The position numbers and the translations under genes were made by a program. Positions 33,101 to 41,805 of a DNA stretch of 64,000 nt are shown here, one piece after another. Below the pieces are notes generated by a model. That model did no database searches, was not told the DNA's origin, and saw only the letters and a program-made list of their open reading frames with translations. The stretch spans positions 806,001 through 870,000 of the forward strand of contig NC_010170.1 in NCBI RefSeq assembly GCF_000067205.1, given 5' to 3'. Origin of the DNA: Bordetella petrii (GTDB lineage Bacteria; Pseudomonadota; Gammaproteobacteria; Burkholderiales; Burkholderiaceae_B). Within the stretch, counting starts at the first letter, position 1; every line of letters starts with the position of its first letter.

Positions 33101-34140
33101 CAGAAGGTGTACCCGGCCCGCACTTCGCGGTTGTCGAGTTTGTCGAGCAGGCGCAGCAGGGGCTTGAACACGCCGTAGCGCTGCGCCACCTGCCGCACGT
33201 AGCCGTTGACGCGCGGCATGTGCGCCAGGTACGCGGGCTTGTTGTCGCGGTGATGCAGGCGCGCGAACACGCCCAGGATGCGCAGGTTGCGCTGCAGGCT
33301 CATCCATTCGTAGGCCTGGTGGAAGGCCGCGAAATCGCTGTCGACCGGCAGGCCGGCGGCGCGCGCCATTTCCCAGTAGCGCGCGGCCCAGTCGAGCTGT
33401 TGGGGCTCTTCCCAGGTGGTGCGCGCATCGGTGACCAGCGAAGCCAGGTCGTACGTGACCGGGCCGGCCAGCGCATCCTGGAAGTCGAGGATGCCGGGGT
33501 TGGGGCCGAAGGCGGGGTCGTCGCACACCATCAGGTTGGGCGAATGGAAGTCGCGGTGCACCAGCACCGGGGCCTGCGCGCCGTTGGCCGCCGACAACAG
33601 GTTGAAAACTTGCCGCAGCGCGGCGGCGGTCTGGTCGTCGAGCTGCACGCCATGGTGGCGCGCCACATACCACTCGGGGAACAGTTCGAGTTCCGCGGCC
33701 AGGCGCGCCTGGTCGTAGGCGGGCAGGCCGTCGGTGCGGGCCTGCTGCATGCGCACCAGAGCCGCCAGCGCGTCGCGGTACAGCGACTGCAGCTGCGCGT
33801 CGGGCAGGCCGGCCTGGATGCGCTGGTAGTAGGTGTCGCGCCCCAGGTCGGACAGCAGCAGCAGGCCCTGGGCCGGGTCTTGCGCCAGCACCTGGGGCAC
33901 GTTCAGGCCGGCCTGGGCCAGCAGGCCGCCCACATGCAGGAACGGGCCGACGTCTTCATGGGGCGGCGGGGCGTCCATGACGATCAGGGTGCGGGCCCCG
34001 GCGTTCAGGCGGAAATAGCGGCGGAAGCTGGCGTCGCTGGACGCGGGCCGCAGGGTTTCGGGCGCCAGTTCGAGGCTGGCGGGCAGGGTGCCCAGCCAGG
34101 CATGTACCTGGTCCAGGCGCGGGTCGTGGTGGGTGCTCAA
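33100..34140 (-). CDS. amgK: N-acetylmuramate/N-acetylglucosamine kinase AmgK
   Basis: A 346-residue aminoglycoside-phosphotransferase-fold kinase. VLVHRDFHSPNLMVCDD is the catalytic loop (Asp in HRDFHSPN) and GILDFQDALAGPVTYDLASL the metal-binding segment. AmgK phosphorylates MurNAc at the anomeric position, giving MurNAc-1-phosphate for MurU. The start is unusual: TTG at 34140 gives MSTHHDPRLDQVHAWLGTLP, and no in-frame ATG precedes the conserved region. The gene is divergent from lptD, an arrangement also seen in pseudomonads. Confidence 0.9.
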   Translation of the reverse strand: MSTHHDPRLDQVHAWLGTLPASLELAPETLRPASSDASFRRYFRLNAGARTLIVMDAPPPHEDVGPFLHVGGLLAQAGLNVPQVLAQDPAQGLLLLSDLGRDTYYQRIQAGLPDAQLQSLYRDALAALVRMQQARTDGLPAYDQARLAAELELFPEWYVARHHGVQLDDQTAAALRQVFNLLSAANGAQAPVLVHRDFHSPNLMVCDDPAFGPNPGILDFQDALAGPVTYDLASLVTDARTTWEEPQQLDWAARYWEMARAAGLPVDSDFAAFHQAYEWMSLQRNLRILGVFARLHHRDNKPAYLAHMPRVNGYVRQVAQRYGVFKPLLRLLDKLDNREVRAGYTF

Positions 34141-34219
34141 GAGGGCCGTCTCGGAGTGCGGTAGGGTTTGGTTGCGAAGCGCGCGCGCGGCCGATGGCGG
34201 CGATGGCGCGCGGCTTCTC

Positions 34220-34225
34220 TATAAT
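34220..34225 (+). promoter_or_regulatory. Candidate -10 element of lptD operon
   Basis: A perfect TATAAT lies 80 bases after the amgK start on the other strand and 120 bases before the lptD ATG. No convincing -35 is seen. It may drive lptD-surA-rsmA. Confidence 0.35.
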
Positions 34226-34345
34226 ACCGGGTCGTTCCCGTTGGCACGCGGCTTTCCGCGCGGCCTGCCCGGGCCGCCACCGCCGCCATGCGCGTCCGCG
34301 CCGGGGCGGGTGTTTCTGTCGATAAGGTTTGCGTTCACGGTGTGT

Positions 34346-36697
34346 ATGGTCCGGTGGTTGATCCTCTCTGCTGTCAGCTTGGCCGGGGCCGTCCATGCCC
34401 AAGGCAGCCAGGGAACCGTCCCGCCTGCCGACAACGCTGCGCCGGGGCTGCGCGAATCGGCCCGGCTGCGCACGTCGCCGGGCTTGCGCATGCACCGGCT
34501 CGAAGACGACCAGATTCCCGTCTTCACCGAGTCCGATCACCTGAAGGGCGATCCCGATTCCAATGTCACGCTCACCGGCAGCGCCCAGGTGCGCCGCATC
34601 GACGGCGTGGTCAAGGGCGACCACATCGACTACGCCAGCGACACGGGCGCGGTCGACATCCAGGGCAACGCGCGCCTGATGCGTGACGGCACGCTGGTCA
34701 CCGGCCCGTCGGCGCAGTTCAACATCGACACCGACAGCGGCGAAATCGAGTCTCCCGATTTCTGGATCGGCGCCAGCGGCGGCTTTGCCCGCGCCGAACG
34801 GGCCCAGATCTTCAGCCGCTCGCAAATGCGGCTGACCACCGTGCAGTACAGCGGCTGCCCGTGTCCCAAGCCGTCGTGGTACATCAAGGCCGACAGCGTC
34901 GACCTCGATTTCGACGAAAACGAGGGCGTGGCGCGCAACGGCGTGCTGTACTTCAAAGACGTGCCGCTGCTGGCGTCGCCGTACCTGACCTTTCCGGTCA
35001 AGAAAGAGCGTAAATCGGGCTTCCTGGTGCCCACCTACGGGTTTACCAGCAAAAGCGGCATCGACCTGTCGCTGCCGTACTACTTCAACCTGGCGCCCAA
35101 CTACGACCTGACGCTGCAGCCGCGCTTCTTGAGCAAGCGCGGTCCGCAGCTGGGCGGCGAGTTCCGCTACCTGGGCCGCTCGTACAACGGCAGCCTGGTG
35201 GGCACGTACCTGTCCAGCGACCGCGAAACCGGTGACCACCGCTGGATGTTCCGGTCGCGCCACCAGCAGTTGCTGGGCGGCGGGTTCTACACCGACTGGG
35301 ATTTCGCCAAGGTTTCCGATGACGATTATTTCCGCGATTTTTCCACGCTGGGGCTGAACGAGGCGTCCACCACGTACTTGCCGCAACGCGGCCGGGTGGG
35401 CTGGTCCAGCCGCTACTGGCAATCGTATGCGCAGGTCTACAAGTACCAGACCCTGCAAGACCCGGACGCCCCGCTGGCGCCGCCCTACGACAAGGTGCCC
35501 GAACTCTACCTGAAGGGCGCGCGCTACGACGTGGGCGGCCTCGACCTCGAATGGACCAACACCGCGGTGCGCTTCAAGCGGCCGTTGCTCGAAGGCGTGC
35601 GCCTGGGTCCCAACGGCGACCGCTTCCAGACCTACGCCACGGCGGCCTATCCCATCGTGCGCCCAGGCTGGTTCCTGACGCCCAAAATCGGCCTGAACTA
35701 CACCCAGTACCAAACCGACTGGTACCGGCTATCCGACAATCCGCGCTCCATCTCGCGCACCCTGCCGATCTTCTCGGTGGACGCCGGCATGGTGTTCGAG
35801 CGCGACACCACGCTATTTGGCAACGATTCCATCCAGACCCTCGAACCGCGTCTGTACTACCTGCGCGTGCCGTATCGCGACCAGTCCGAGATTCCGGTCT
35901 ACGACACCACGCTGGCCAACTTCAGTTTCGACCAGGCCTTCCAGGAAAACATCTACACTGGCGGCTGGGACCGCATCGCCAACGCCAACCAGTTGACGGC
36001 CGCGCTGACGACGCGCTGGCTGGATGCCGACACCGGCTTCGAGCGCCTGTCGCTGTCCGCGGCGCAGCGCCTGTATTTCGAAGACCAGCGCGTCACGCTG
36101 CCGGGCGAAACGCCACGCGACAACGTGCGCTCCGACTTCCTGGTGGCCGCCAGCGCCGCCCTGACCGACACCCTCAGCACCGAAGTGGCCGCGCAGTACG
36201 ACCCCTACCGCAATAACTGGTCGCGCGGGCTGATCAGCGCGCGCTGGCGGCCGCAGCGCCTGACTTCGGTGGCGTTGTCGTACCGCTACCAGCGCGATCC
36301 GCTGCCGGGCGTGGCCTACCAGCCGCGCGGGCAAGACCAGATCAGCCTGGCGTTCCAATGGCCGTTCAGCGAACGCTGGTACGGCGTGGGCCGCATCGAC
36401 TATTCCCTGCGCACCGAGCGTGCCACCGCCACCGCGGCCGAAGAGTCGCCCCGTGTCACGCAGGCCATCGCCGGCCTCGAGTACAAGGGCGATTGCTGCT
36501 GGACCGGCCGTGTCGTATTCCAGCGCTATGCCGTGTCGGCCACCGATGCCAACACGGCGGTGTTCTTCCAGCTCGAGCTGACCGGACTGGGTTCGCTGGG
36601 CACCGATCCCATGAGCCTGCTGAACAAGAGCATACCGGGCTACCAGTCCGTAACGCCTCCGACGCCTCAGGGCACGACATTTGAAAGGTATGAATGA
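34346..36697 (+). CDS. lptD: LPS-assembly outer-membrane protein LptD
   Basis: A 783-residue outer-membrane beta-barrel of normal LptD length. The signal peptide MVRWLILSAVSLAGAVHA is followed by the N-terminal OstA/LptA-like domain (LTGSAQVRRIDGVVKGDHID) and a 26-strand-type barrel. The conserved disulfide cysteines appear as GCPCPKPSWY and DCCWTGRVVF. It inserts LPS into the outer leaflet with LptE. The ATG at 34346 is chosen by the signal peptide; a GTG at 34310 would lengthen it. Its stop overlaps the surA start. Confidence 0.94.
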   Translation: MVRWLILSAVSLAGAVHAQGSQGTVPPADNAAPGLRESARLRTSPGLRMHRLEDDQIPVFTESDHLKGDPDSNVTLTGSAQVRRIDGVVKGDHIDYASDTGAVDIQGNARLMRDGTLVTGPSAQFNIDTDSGEIESPDFWIGASGGFARAERAQIFSRSQMRLTTVQYSGCPCPKPSWYIKADSVDLDFDENEGVARNGVLYFKDVPLLASPYLTFPVKKERKSGFLVPTYGFTSKSGIDLSLPYYFNLAPNYDLTLQPRFLSKRGPQLGGEFRYLGRSYNGSLVGTYLSSDRETGDHRWMFRSRHQQLLGGGFYTDWDFAKVSDDDYFRDFSTLGLNEASTTYLPQRGRVGWSSRYWQSYAQVYKYQTLQDPDAPLAPPYDKVPELYLKGARYDVGGLDLEWTNTAVRFKRPLLEGVRLGPNGDRFQTYATAAYPIVRPGWFLTPKIGLNYTQYQTDWYRLSDNPRSISRTLPIFSVDAGMVFERDTTLFGNDSIQTLEPRLYYLRVPYRDQSEIPVYDTTLANFSFDQAFQENIYTGGWDRIANANQLTAALTTRWLDADTGFERLSLSAAQRLYFEDQRVTLPGETPRDNVRSDFLVAASAALTDTLSTEVAAQYDPYRNNWSRGLISARWRPQRLTSVALSYRYQRDPLPGVAYQPRGQDQISLAFQWPFSERWYGVGRIDYSLRTERATATAAEESPRVTQAIAGLEYKGDCCWTGRVVFQRYAVSATDANTAVFFQLELTGLGSLGTDPMSLLNKSIPGYQSVTPPTPQGTTFERYE

Positions 36698-38244
36698 TGC
36701 GTAGCTTGCACTTCCTGCGCCGGCTGCCCGGTAATCTGCTGATCCTGGCCCTGTGCGCGGGCGCGTCCGCCGCCCAGGCCCAGCAGCCGGCCGGCAGCCG
36801 CGCCGCCAAGCCTGCCTCGACCCCGGCCACGGCGCCCCAACCCGCGCCGCAGGGCGAGCAATTCGTCGACGGCATTGCGGCGGTGGTCAACAAAGACGTC
36901 ATTACCCTGCGCGAAGTCGAAAGCGGCGCGGCGCGCGCCACCGAAGACCTGAAGCATCGCGGCATCCAGGTGCCGCCGCCGGACGTCCTGCGCCGCCAGG
37001 TGCTGCAAAGCCTGATCATGGAGCGCCTGCAGAAGCAGGAGGCCGACCGCCTCGGCATCCGCGTCAACGATGCGCAGATCGACCAGGCCATCGAGACCAT
37101 CGCCGGCCGCAACCGCATCCCGGTGGCGCAGATGCGCGCAGAGATTGAAAAATCCGGCGTCACCTGGGCGCAGTACCGCCAGTCGCTGGGCAACGACATC
37201 CGCATGAACCGCTTGCGCCAGCGGGCGGTCGATTCGAACATCATCATCACCGACGCCGAAGTCGACGCCTTCCTGAAAGACCGCGCGCACAATCCCGCCG
37301 CCGGCACGGGCTTCAGCGGTCAGCCAGCCGGCCAGCGCGCGCCGCAGCCCACGCAGTCAGGCCCCGAGCAAGTGGCGCTGGCGCAGATCCTGGTGCGCGT
37401 GCCCGAGGGCGCCAGCTCCAGCGAGGTGGCGCGCCTGCGCAAGAAGGCCGAGGGTCTGCTGGCGCAATTGCAGCAGGGCGGCGATTTCGCCAACCTGGCG
37501 GCCTCGTCGTCCGACGGGCCCGAGGCCCTGCAGGGCGGCGTCATGGGCGCCCGCCCGCTCGATGGCTGGCCCGACCTGTTCATCAAGGCCATTGCCTCGC
37601 TGCAGCCCGGCCAAGTCAGCGGCCTGATCCAAAGCGGCAACGGCTTTCACATTCTGAAGGTGCTGGACCGAGCCGGCGGCAACCGCCCCGCGCCGGCCCA
37701 GGCCGCGGCGCCCCAGCCGCCCGTAGCGCCGCAGCCCGGCGCCGGCATGCCGGCCCACCAGGGGCCGGTGCAGGTCACGCAGACGCACGCCCGCCATATC
37801 CTGATCAAGACCTCGGCCGTCATGAGCGACGACCAGGCACGCCAGCGGCTCGAACAGATCCGCCAGCGCATCGTCAATGGCGGCGCCTCGTTCGCCGACA
37901 TGGCGCGCCAGTATTCGCAGGACGCCAACGCGCCGCAGGGCGGCGACCTGGGCTGGGTCAACCCCGGCGAGATGGTGCCTTCCTTCGAGCAGGCCATGAA
38001 CGCGCTGCCGGTCGGAGGCGTCAGCCAGCCGGTGCTGTCGCCCTTCGGGTGGCACCTCATCCAGGTCGAAGAGCGGCGCGAGCACGACGTCAGCGACGAA
38101 CTGCAGCGCATGCAGGCGCGCCAGATCCTGTTCGAGCGCCGCGCCGAGCCGGCCTTCGAAGATTGGCTGGCGCAGCTGCGCAACGAGGCCTACATCGACA
38201 ACCGCCTCGAGAAGCAAGAGCGCATCGAGCAGAACAACCGCTGA
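36694..38244 (+). CDS. surA: Periplasmic chaperone/peptidyl-prolyl isomerase SurA
   Basis: A 516-residue SurA. The signal peptide ends SAAQAQ near residue 30, followed by the N-terminal chaperone domain (DGIAAVVNKDVITLREVESG) and two parvulin-type domains (starting near EQVALAQILVRVPEG and THARHILIKTSAVM). A Pro/Gln/Ala-rich linker separates them (about residues 330-355), making it longer than E. coli SurA. It escorts outer-membrane proteins including LptD. ATG at 36694 overlaps the lptD stop; a second ATG is at 36697. Confidence 0.94.
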   Translation: MMRSLHFLRRLPGNLLILALCAGASAAQAQQPAGSRAAKPASTPATAPQPAPQGEQFVDGIAAVVNKDVITLREVESGAARATEDLKHRGIQVPPPDVLRRQVLQSLIMERLQKQEADRLGIRVNDAQIDQAIETIAGRNRIPVAQMRAEIEKSGVTWAQYRQSLGNDIRMNRLRQRAVDSNIIITDAEVDAFLKDRAHNPAAGTGFSGQPAGQRAPQPTQSGPEQVALAQILVRVPEGASSSEVARLRKKAEGLLAQLQQGGDFANLAASSSDGPEALQGGVMGARPLDGWPDLFIKAIASLQPGQVSGLIQSGNGFHILKVLDRAGGNRPAPAQAAAPQPPVAPQPGAGMPAHQGPVQVTQTHARHILIKTSAVMSDDQARQRLEQIRQRIVNGGASFADMARQYSQDANAPQGGDLGWVNPGEMVPSFEQAMNALPVGGVSQPVLSPFGWHLIQVEERREHDVSDELQRMQARQILFERRAEPAFEDWLAQLRNEAYIDNRLEKQERIEQNNR

Positions 38245-38261
38245 CCACGGCGCGAGCCATC

Positions 38262-39050
38262 ATGAGCAGGCATCAGGCGCGCAAGCGCTTCGGGCAACAC
38301 TTCCTGACCGACGACAGCGTGGTCGAGGCCATCGTGCGCGCCATCGCGCCCGCCCGCGGCGACCGTGTGGTCGAGATCGGCCCGGGCCTGTCGGCGCTGA
38401 CGCAGCCCCTGCTGCGCGGCCTGGACCACCTCACGGTGGTCGAGATCGACCGCGACCTGGCGGCGCGCCTGCGCAACGCGCATGCTCCCGGCCGGCTCAC
38501 CGTGATCGAAGCCGACGCCCTGACCGTCGATTTCGCCAGCCTGGGCGAGCGCCTGCGGGTGGTAGGCAACCTGCCGTACAACATTTCCAGCCCGCTGCTG
38601 TTCCACCTGATGGCGGCGGCCGATACGGTGCGCGACCAGCATTTCATGCTGCAGCGCGAAGTCATCGACCGCATGGTCGCGGCGCCAGGCAGCGCCGACT
38701 ACGGCCGCTTGTCGGTGATGCTGCAGTCGCGCTACCGCATGGACAAGCTCTTCGACGTGCCACCCGAGGCCTTCGACCCGCCGCCGCGCGTGGTTTCGGC
38801 GGTGGTGCGCATGGTGCCGCTGCCGGCCGACCGCCTGCGTCCGGCCAGCGAAGCCGCCCTGCAGGCCGTGGTGGCGCGCGCCTTCGCCCAACGCCGCAAG
38901 ATGCTGCGCCGCGGATTGGGTGACTGGGCCGCGCTGGTGCCCTGGGATGCCCTGGATATCGCGCCGACGGCGCGCGCCGAAGAAATCTCTGTCGAGAAAT
39001 TCATTCGCCTGACCGATGCGCTGCTGCAGGCCGGCGCGGTGCCGGCCTGA
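38262..39050 (+). CDS. rsmA: 16S rRNA dimethyladenosine transferase RsmA (KsgA)
   Basis: A 262-residue rRNA methyltransferase. MSRHQARKRFGQHFLTDDSV is the classic N-terminus, EIGPGLSALTQPLL the SAM-binding motif I and NLPYNISSPLLFHL the catalytic motif IV. It dimethylates two adjacent adenines near the 3' end of 16S rRNA during ribosome assembly. The ATG at 38262 lies 17 bases after surA. In many proteobacteria pdxA sits between surA and rsmA; it is absent here. Confidence 0.95.
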   Translation: MSRHQARKRFGQHFLTDDSVVEAIVRAIAPARGDRVVEIGPGLSALTQPLLRGLDHLTVVEIDRDLAARLRNAHAPGRLTVIEADALTVDFASLGERLRVVGNLPYNISSPLLFHLMAAADTVRDQHFMLQREVIDRMVAAPGSADYGRLSVMLQSRYRMDKLFDVPPEAFDPPPRVVSAVVRMVPLPADRLRPASEAALQAVVARAFAQRRKMLRRGLGDWAALVPWDALDIAPTARAEEISVEKFIRLTDALLQAGAVPA

Positions 39051-39069
39051 TCGCGGTTATTCCCCGTGC

Positions 39070-40212
39070 CTACAGCATGCGCTTTTCGGCGGCCAGCCAA
39101 AGCTGCATGACGTCGCGGGCGCGGTCGCACAGGTACTGGCCCGCGTTCTCGCAGGCCTGCTGCAGGCTGACGGGCCCCGGGGCCAGGCTGAACGCCGCGG
39201 TAATGCCGCCGGCGTGCAGGTCTTGATAGCCTTCGCCCAATGATCCGGCCAGCGCCACGACCGGTACGCCCGCCCGCCGCGCGATGCGCGCAACCCCGGC
39301 CGGGGTCTTGCCGCGCAGGGTTTGCGCGTCCATGCGGCCCTCGCCGGTGAAGGCCAGCGCCGCGCCTTCCATGGCCTGGGCCAGTTTGCCCAGTTCGGCG
39401 ACCAGCTCCACGCCGGGGCGAAAGCGCGCGTTCAGGAAAGCGTGCGCGGCATAACCCAGCCCGCCGGCCGCGCCGGCGCCGGGCGCATCGCGCATGTCGC
39501 GTCCCAGGTCGCGCGCACAGACATCGGCCAGCCGGGCCAGGCTGCGGTCGAGCAGGGCGACTTGTTCGGGCGACGCGCCTTTCTGCGGCCCGAACGTGTG
39601 CGATGCGCCCTGCGGGCCGCACAGCGGGTTGTCGACGTCGGAGGCGATGTCGATCTGCACGCCGGCCAGGCGCGGGTCCAGGCCTTGTACATCGATGCGC
39701 GCGAGCTGCTGCAGGGCAGCGCCACCGGGCGGCAGGTCCAGGCCATTGGCGTCCAGGAAGCGCACGCCCAGGGCCGCCAGCATGCCGGCGCCGCCATCGT
39801 TGGTGGCCGAACCGCCCAGCCCCAGGATGATGCGACGCGCGCCGGCGTCCAGCGCCGCGCGCAGCAATTCGCCCACGCCGCCGCTACTGGCGCGCAGCGG
39901 GTCGCGCCGCTCGGGGGGCGTTTGTTCCAGCCCGGCCGCGGCCGCCATTTCGATGACGGCGGTGCTGTCGTCCAGCCAGCCCCACGCCGCCTGCATGGGT
40001 TCGCCCAGCGCGCCGCTGACGGGCGTGGTGCGCCATTGGCCGCCAGTGGCGGCGAGCACCGCCGCCACCGTGCCTTCGCCGCCGTCGGCCATGGGCACGC
40101 ACAGGGTGCGCGCGCCGGGAAAGGCCTGCTTGACGCCGCGCTCGATGGCCGCGGCGGCATCGGGGGCAGAGAGGCTTTCTTTGAAAGAGTCGGGGGCGAT
40201 GATGATTTTCAC
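39070..40212 (-). CDS. Glycerate 2-kinase
   Basis: A 380-residue GarK/GlxK-family kinase. The N-terminal MKIIIAPDSFKESLSAPDAA and the segments LGLGGSATNDGGAGMLAALG and FTGEGRMDAQTLRGKTP are family signatures. It phosphorylates D-glycerate, feeding it into glycolysis just before pyruvate kinase, whose gene is divergent from it. The start is GTG at 40212; no ATG lies in frame ahead of the conserved region. It converges with rsmA with only 19 bases between. Confidence 0.93.
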   Translation of the reverse strand: MKIIIAPDSFKESLSAPDAAAAIERGVKQAFPGARTLCVPMADGGEGTVAAVLAATGGQWRTTPVSGALGEPMQAAWGWLDDSTAVIEMAAAAGLEQTPPERRDPLRASSGGVGELLRAALDAGARRIILGLGGSATNDGGAGMLAALGVRFLDANGLDLPPGGAALQQLARIDVQGLDPRLAGVQIDIASDVDNPLCGPQGASHTFGPQKGASPEQVALLDRSLARLADVCARDLGRDMRDAPGAGAAGGLGYAAHAFLNARFRPGVELVAELGKLAQAMEGAALAFTGEGRMDAQTLRGKTPAGVARIARRAGVPVVALAGSLGEGYQDLHAGGITAAFSLAPGPVSLQQACENAGQYLCDRARDVMQLWLAAEKRML

Positions 40213-40325
40213 GGTGGTCGGTGGCAGGCGCGCAACGTAATGGGATCGGGTATGCGCATAATACCCGCGGCCGGGGCGCGCGTCGTACCATAGCGCTTTC
40301 GTCTTTCTGCGAGAGGCTTATCCCC

Positions 40326-41768
40326 ATGTCCGTACTGCGCCGCACCAAAATCGTCGCCACGCTCGGGCCGTCCACCTCCACGCCCGCGCAGCTGGAAGCG
40401 CTGGTGCGCGCCGGGGTCGACGTGGCTCGCCTGAATTTCTCGCATGGCACCGCCGACGATCACCGCGAGCGCGCGCGCCTGGTGCGCGAAATTGCCGCCA
40501 AGCAAGGCCGTTTCGTGGCGCTGATGGGCGACCTGCAAGGCCCCAAGATCCGCATCGCGCGCTTTGCCGACAAGCAGGTCACGCTGCATGCCGGGCAGCC
40601 TTTCGTCCTGTCGAACAGCCATCCCAAGGACGCGGGCGACGCCACCATCGTCGGCATTGACTACCCCGAGCTGGTGCAAGACTGCAAGCCGGGCGACGAG
40701 CTGCTGCTCGACGACGGCCGGGTCGTGCTGCTGGTCGACCGCATCGCCGGCGATGCCGTGCACACCACGGTCACGGTGGGCGGCCCGCTGTCGAACAACA
40801 AGGGCATCAACCGGCGCGGCGGCGGCTTGTCGGCGCCCAGCCTTACCGACAAAGACCGCGCCGACATCCTGGTGGCGGCCGAACTCAATCTCGACTACGT
40901 GGCGGTCTCGTTTCCGCGCTATGGCCGCGACATCGACGAGGCCCGCCAACTGGTGCGCGCCGCCGGCAGCGAGGCCTGGATCATCGCCAAGATCGAGCGC
41001 GCCGAGGCCGTCGTCGACGACGAGGCGCTCGATTCGCTGATCCGCGCCAGCGACGGCGTCATGGTCGCGCGCGGCGACCTGGGCGTCGAAGTGGGCGACG
41101 CCGAACTGGTGGGTATCCAGAAGCGCATCATCCAGCATGCGCGCACGTTGAACAAAGTGGTGATCACCGCCACCCAGATGATGGAGTCGATGATCTCCAG
41201 CCCGCTGCCCACCCGCGCCGAAGTCTCGGATGTGGCCAACGCGGTGCTCGACTACACCGATGCGGTGATGCTGTCGGCCGAAAGCGCGTCGGGGCAGTAC
41301 CCGGCCGAGGCGGTGCAGGCCATGGCGCGCGTGTGCCTGGGCGCCGAAAAACACCCCACCACCACGCATTCGCACCACCGGCTGGGCGAAACGTTTTCGC
41401 GCTGCGACGAAACCATCGCCCTGGCGGCCATGTACGCGGCCAACCATTTCCCGGGCGTGAAGGCCATCATCGCCCTTACCGAAAGCGGGCACACGCCGCT
41501 GATCATGTCGCGCATCCGTTCGGGCGTGCCCATCTACTGCTACAGCCCGCACAGCCAGACCCAGCACCGGGTGGCCATGTTCCGTGGCGTTTACACCGTG
41601 CCGTTCGACCCGTCGGCCTACGACCCGGCCGAACTCAGCAACGCCGCCATCGACGAACTGAAAAAACGCGGCCGCGTGCAGCCGGGCGACTGGGTCATCC
41701 TGACCAAGGGCGATTTCTACCGCGACAGCGGCGGCACCAACGGCATGAAGATACTGATGGTGGAGTGA
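40326..41768 (+). CDS. pyk: Pyruvate kinase
   Basis: A 480-residue pyruvate kinase. KIVATLGPSTSTPAQLEALV and RLNFSHG at the N-terminus, IIAKIERAEAV (catalytic Lys), GVMVARGDLGVEVG (metal Glu/Asp) and ITATQMMESM are all present, followed by the C-terminal effector domain. It converts phosphoenolpyruvate to pyruvate. The ATG at 40326 is preferred; an upstream open frame overlaps the divergent glycerate kinase gene region. The two genes share a 113-base gap and join glycerate use to lower glycolysis. Confidence 0.96.
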   Translation: MSVLRRTKIVATLGPSTSTPAQLEALVRAGVDVARLNFSHGTADDHRERARLVREIAAKQGRFVALMGDLQGPKIRIARFADKQVTLHAGQPFVLSNSHPKDAGDATIVGIDYPELVQDCKPGDELLLDDGRVVLLVDRIAGDAVHTTVTVGGPLSNNKGINRRGGGLSAPSLTDKDRADILVAAELNLDYVAVSFPRYGRDIDEARQLVRAAGSEAWIIAKIERAEAVVDDEALDSLIRASDGVMVARGDLGVEVGDAELVGIQKRIIQHARTLNKVVITATQMMESMISSPLPTRAEVSDVANAVLDYTDAVMLSAESASGQYPAEAVQAMARVCLGAEKHPTTTHSHHRLGETFSRCDETIALAAMYAANHFPGVKAIIALTESGHTPLIMSRIRSGVPIYCYSPHSQTQHRVAMFRGVYTVPFDPSAYDPAELSNAAIDELKKRGRVQPGDWVILTKGDFYRDSGGTNGMKILMVE

Positions 41769-41805
41769 ATCGCCGGCGCAGGGGCCGGCGGGTGGGGTAG
41801 TCGCC

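Noticed and set aside
41769..41789. GC hairpin (CGCCGGC/GCCGGCG) after pyk as terminator
   Set aside because: The stem is real but no T-run follows and GC-rich inverted repeats are frequent by chance here.
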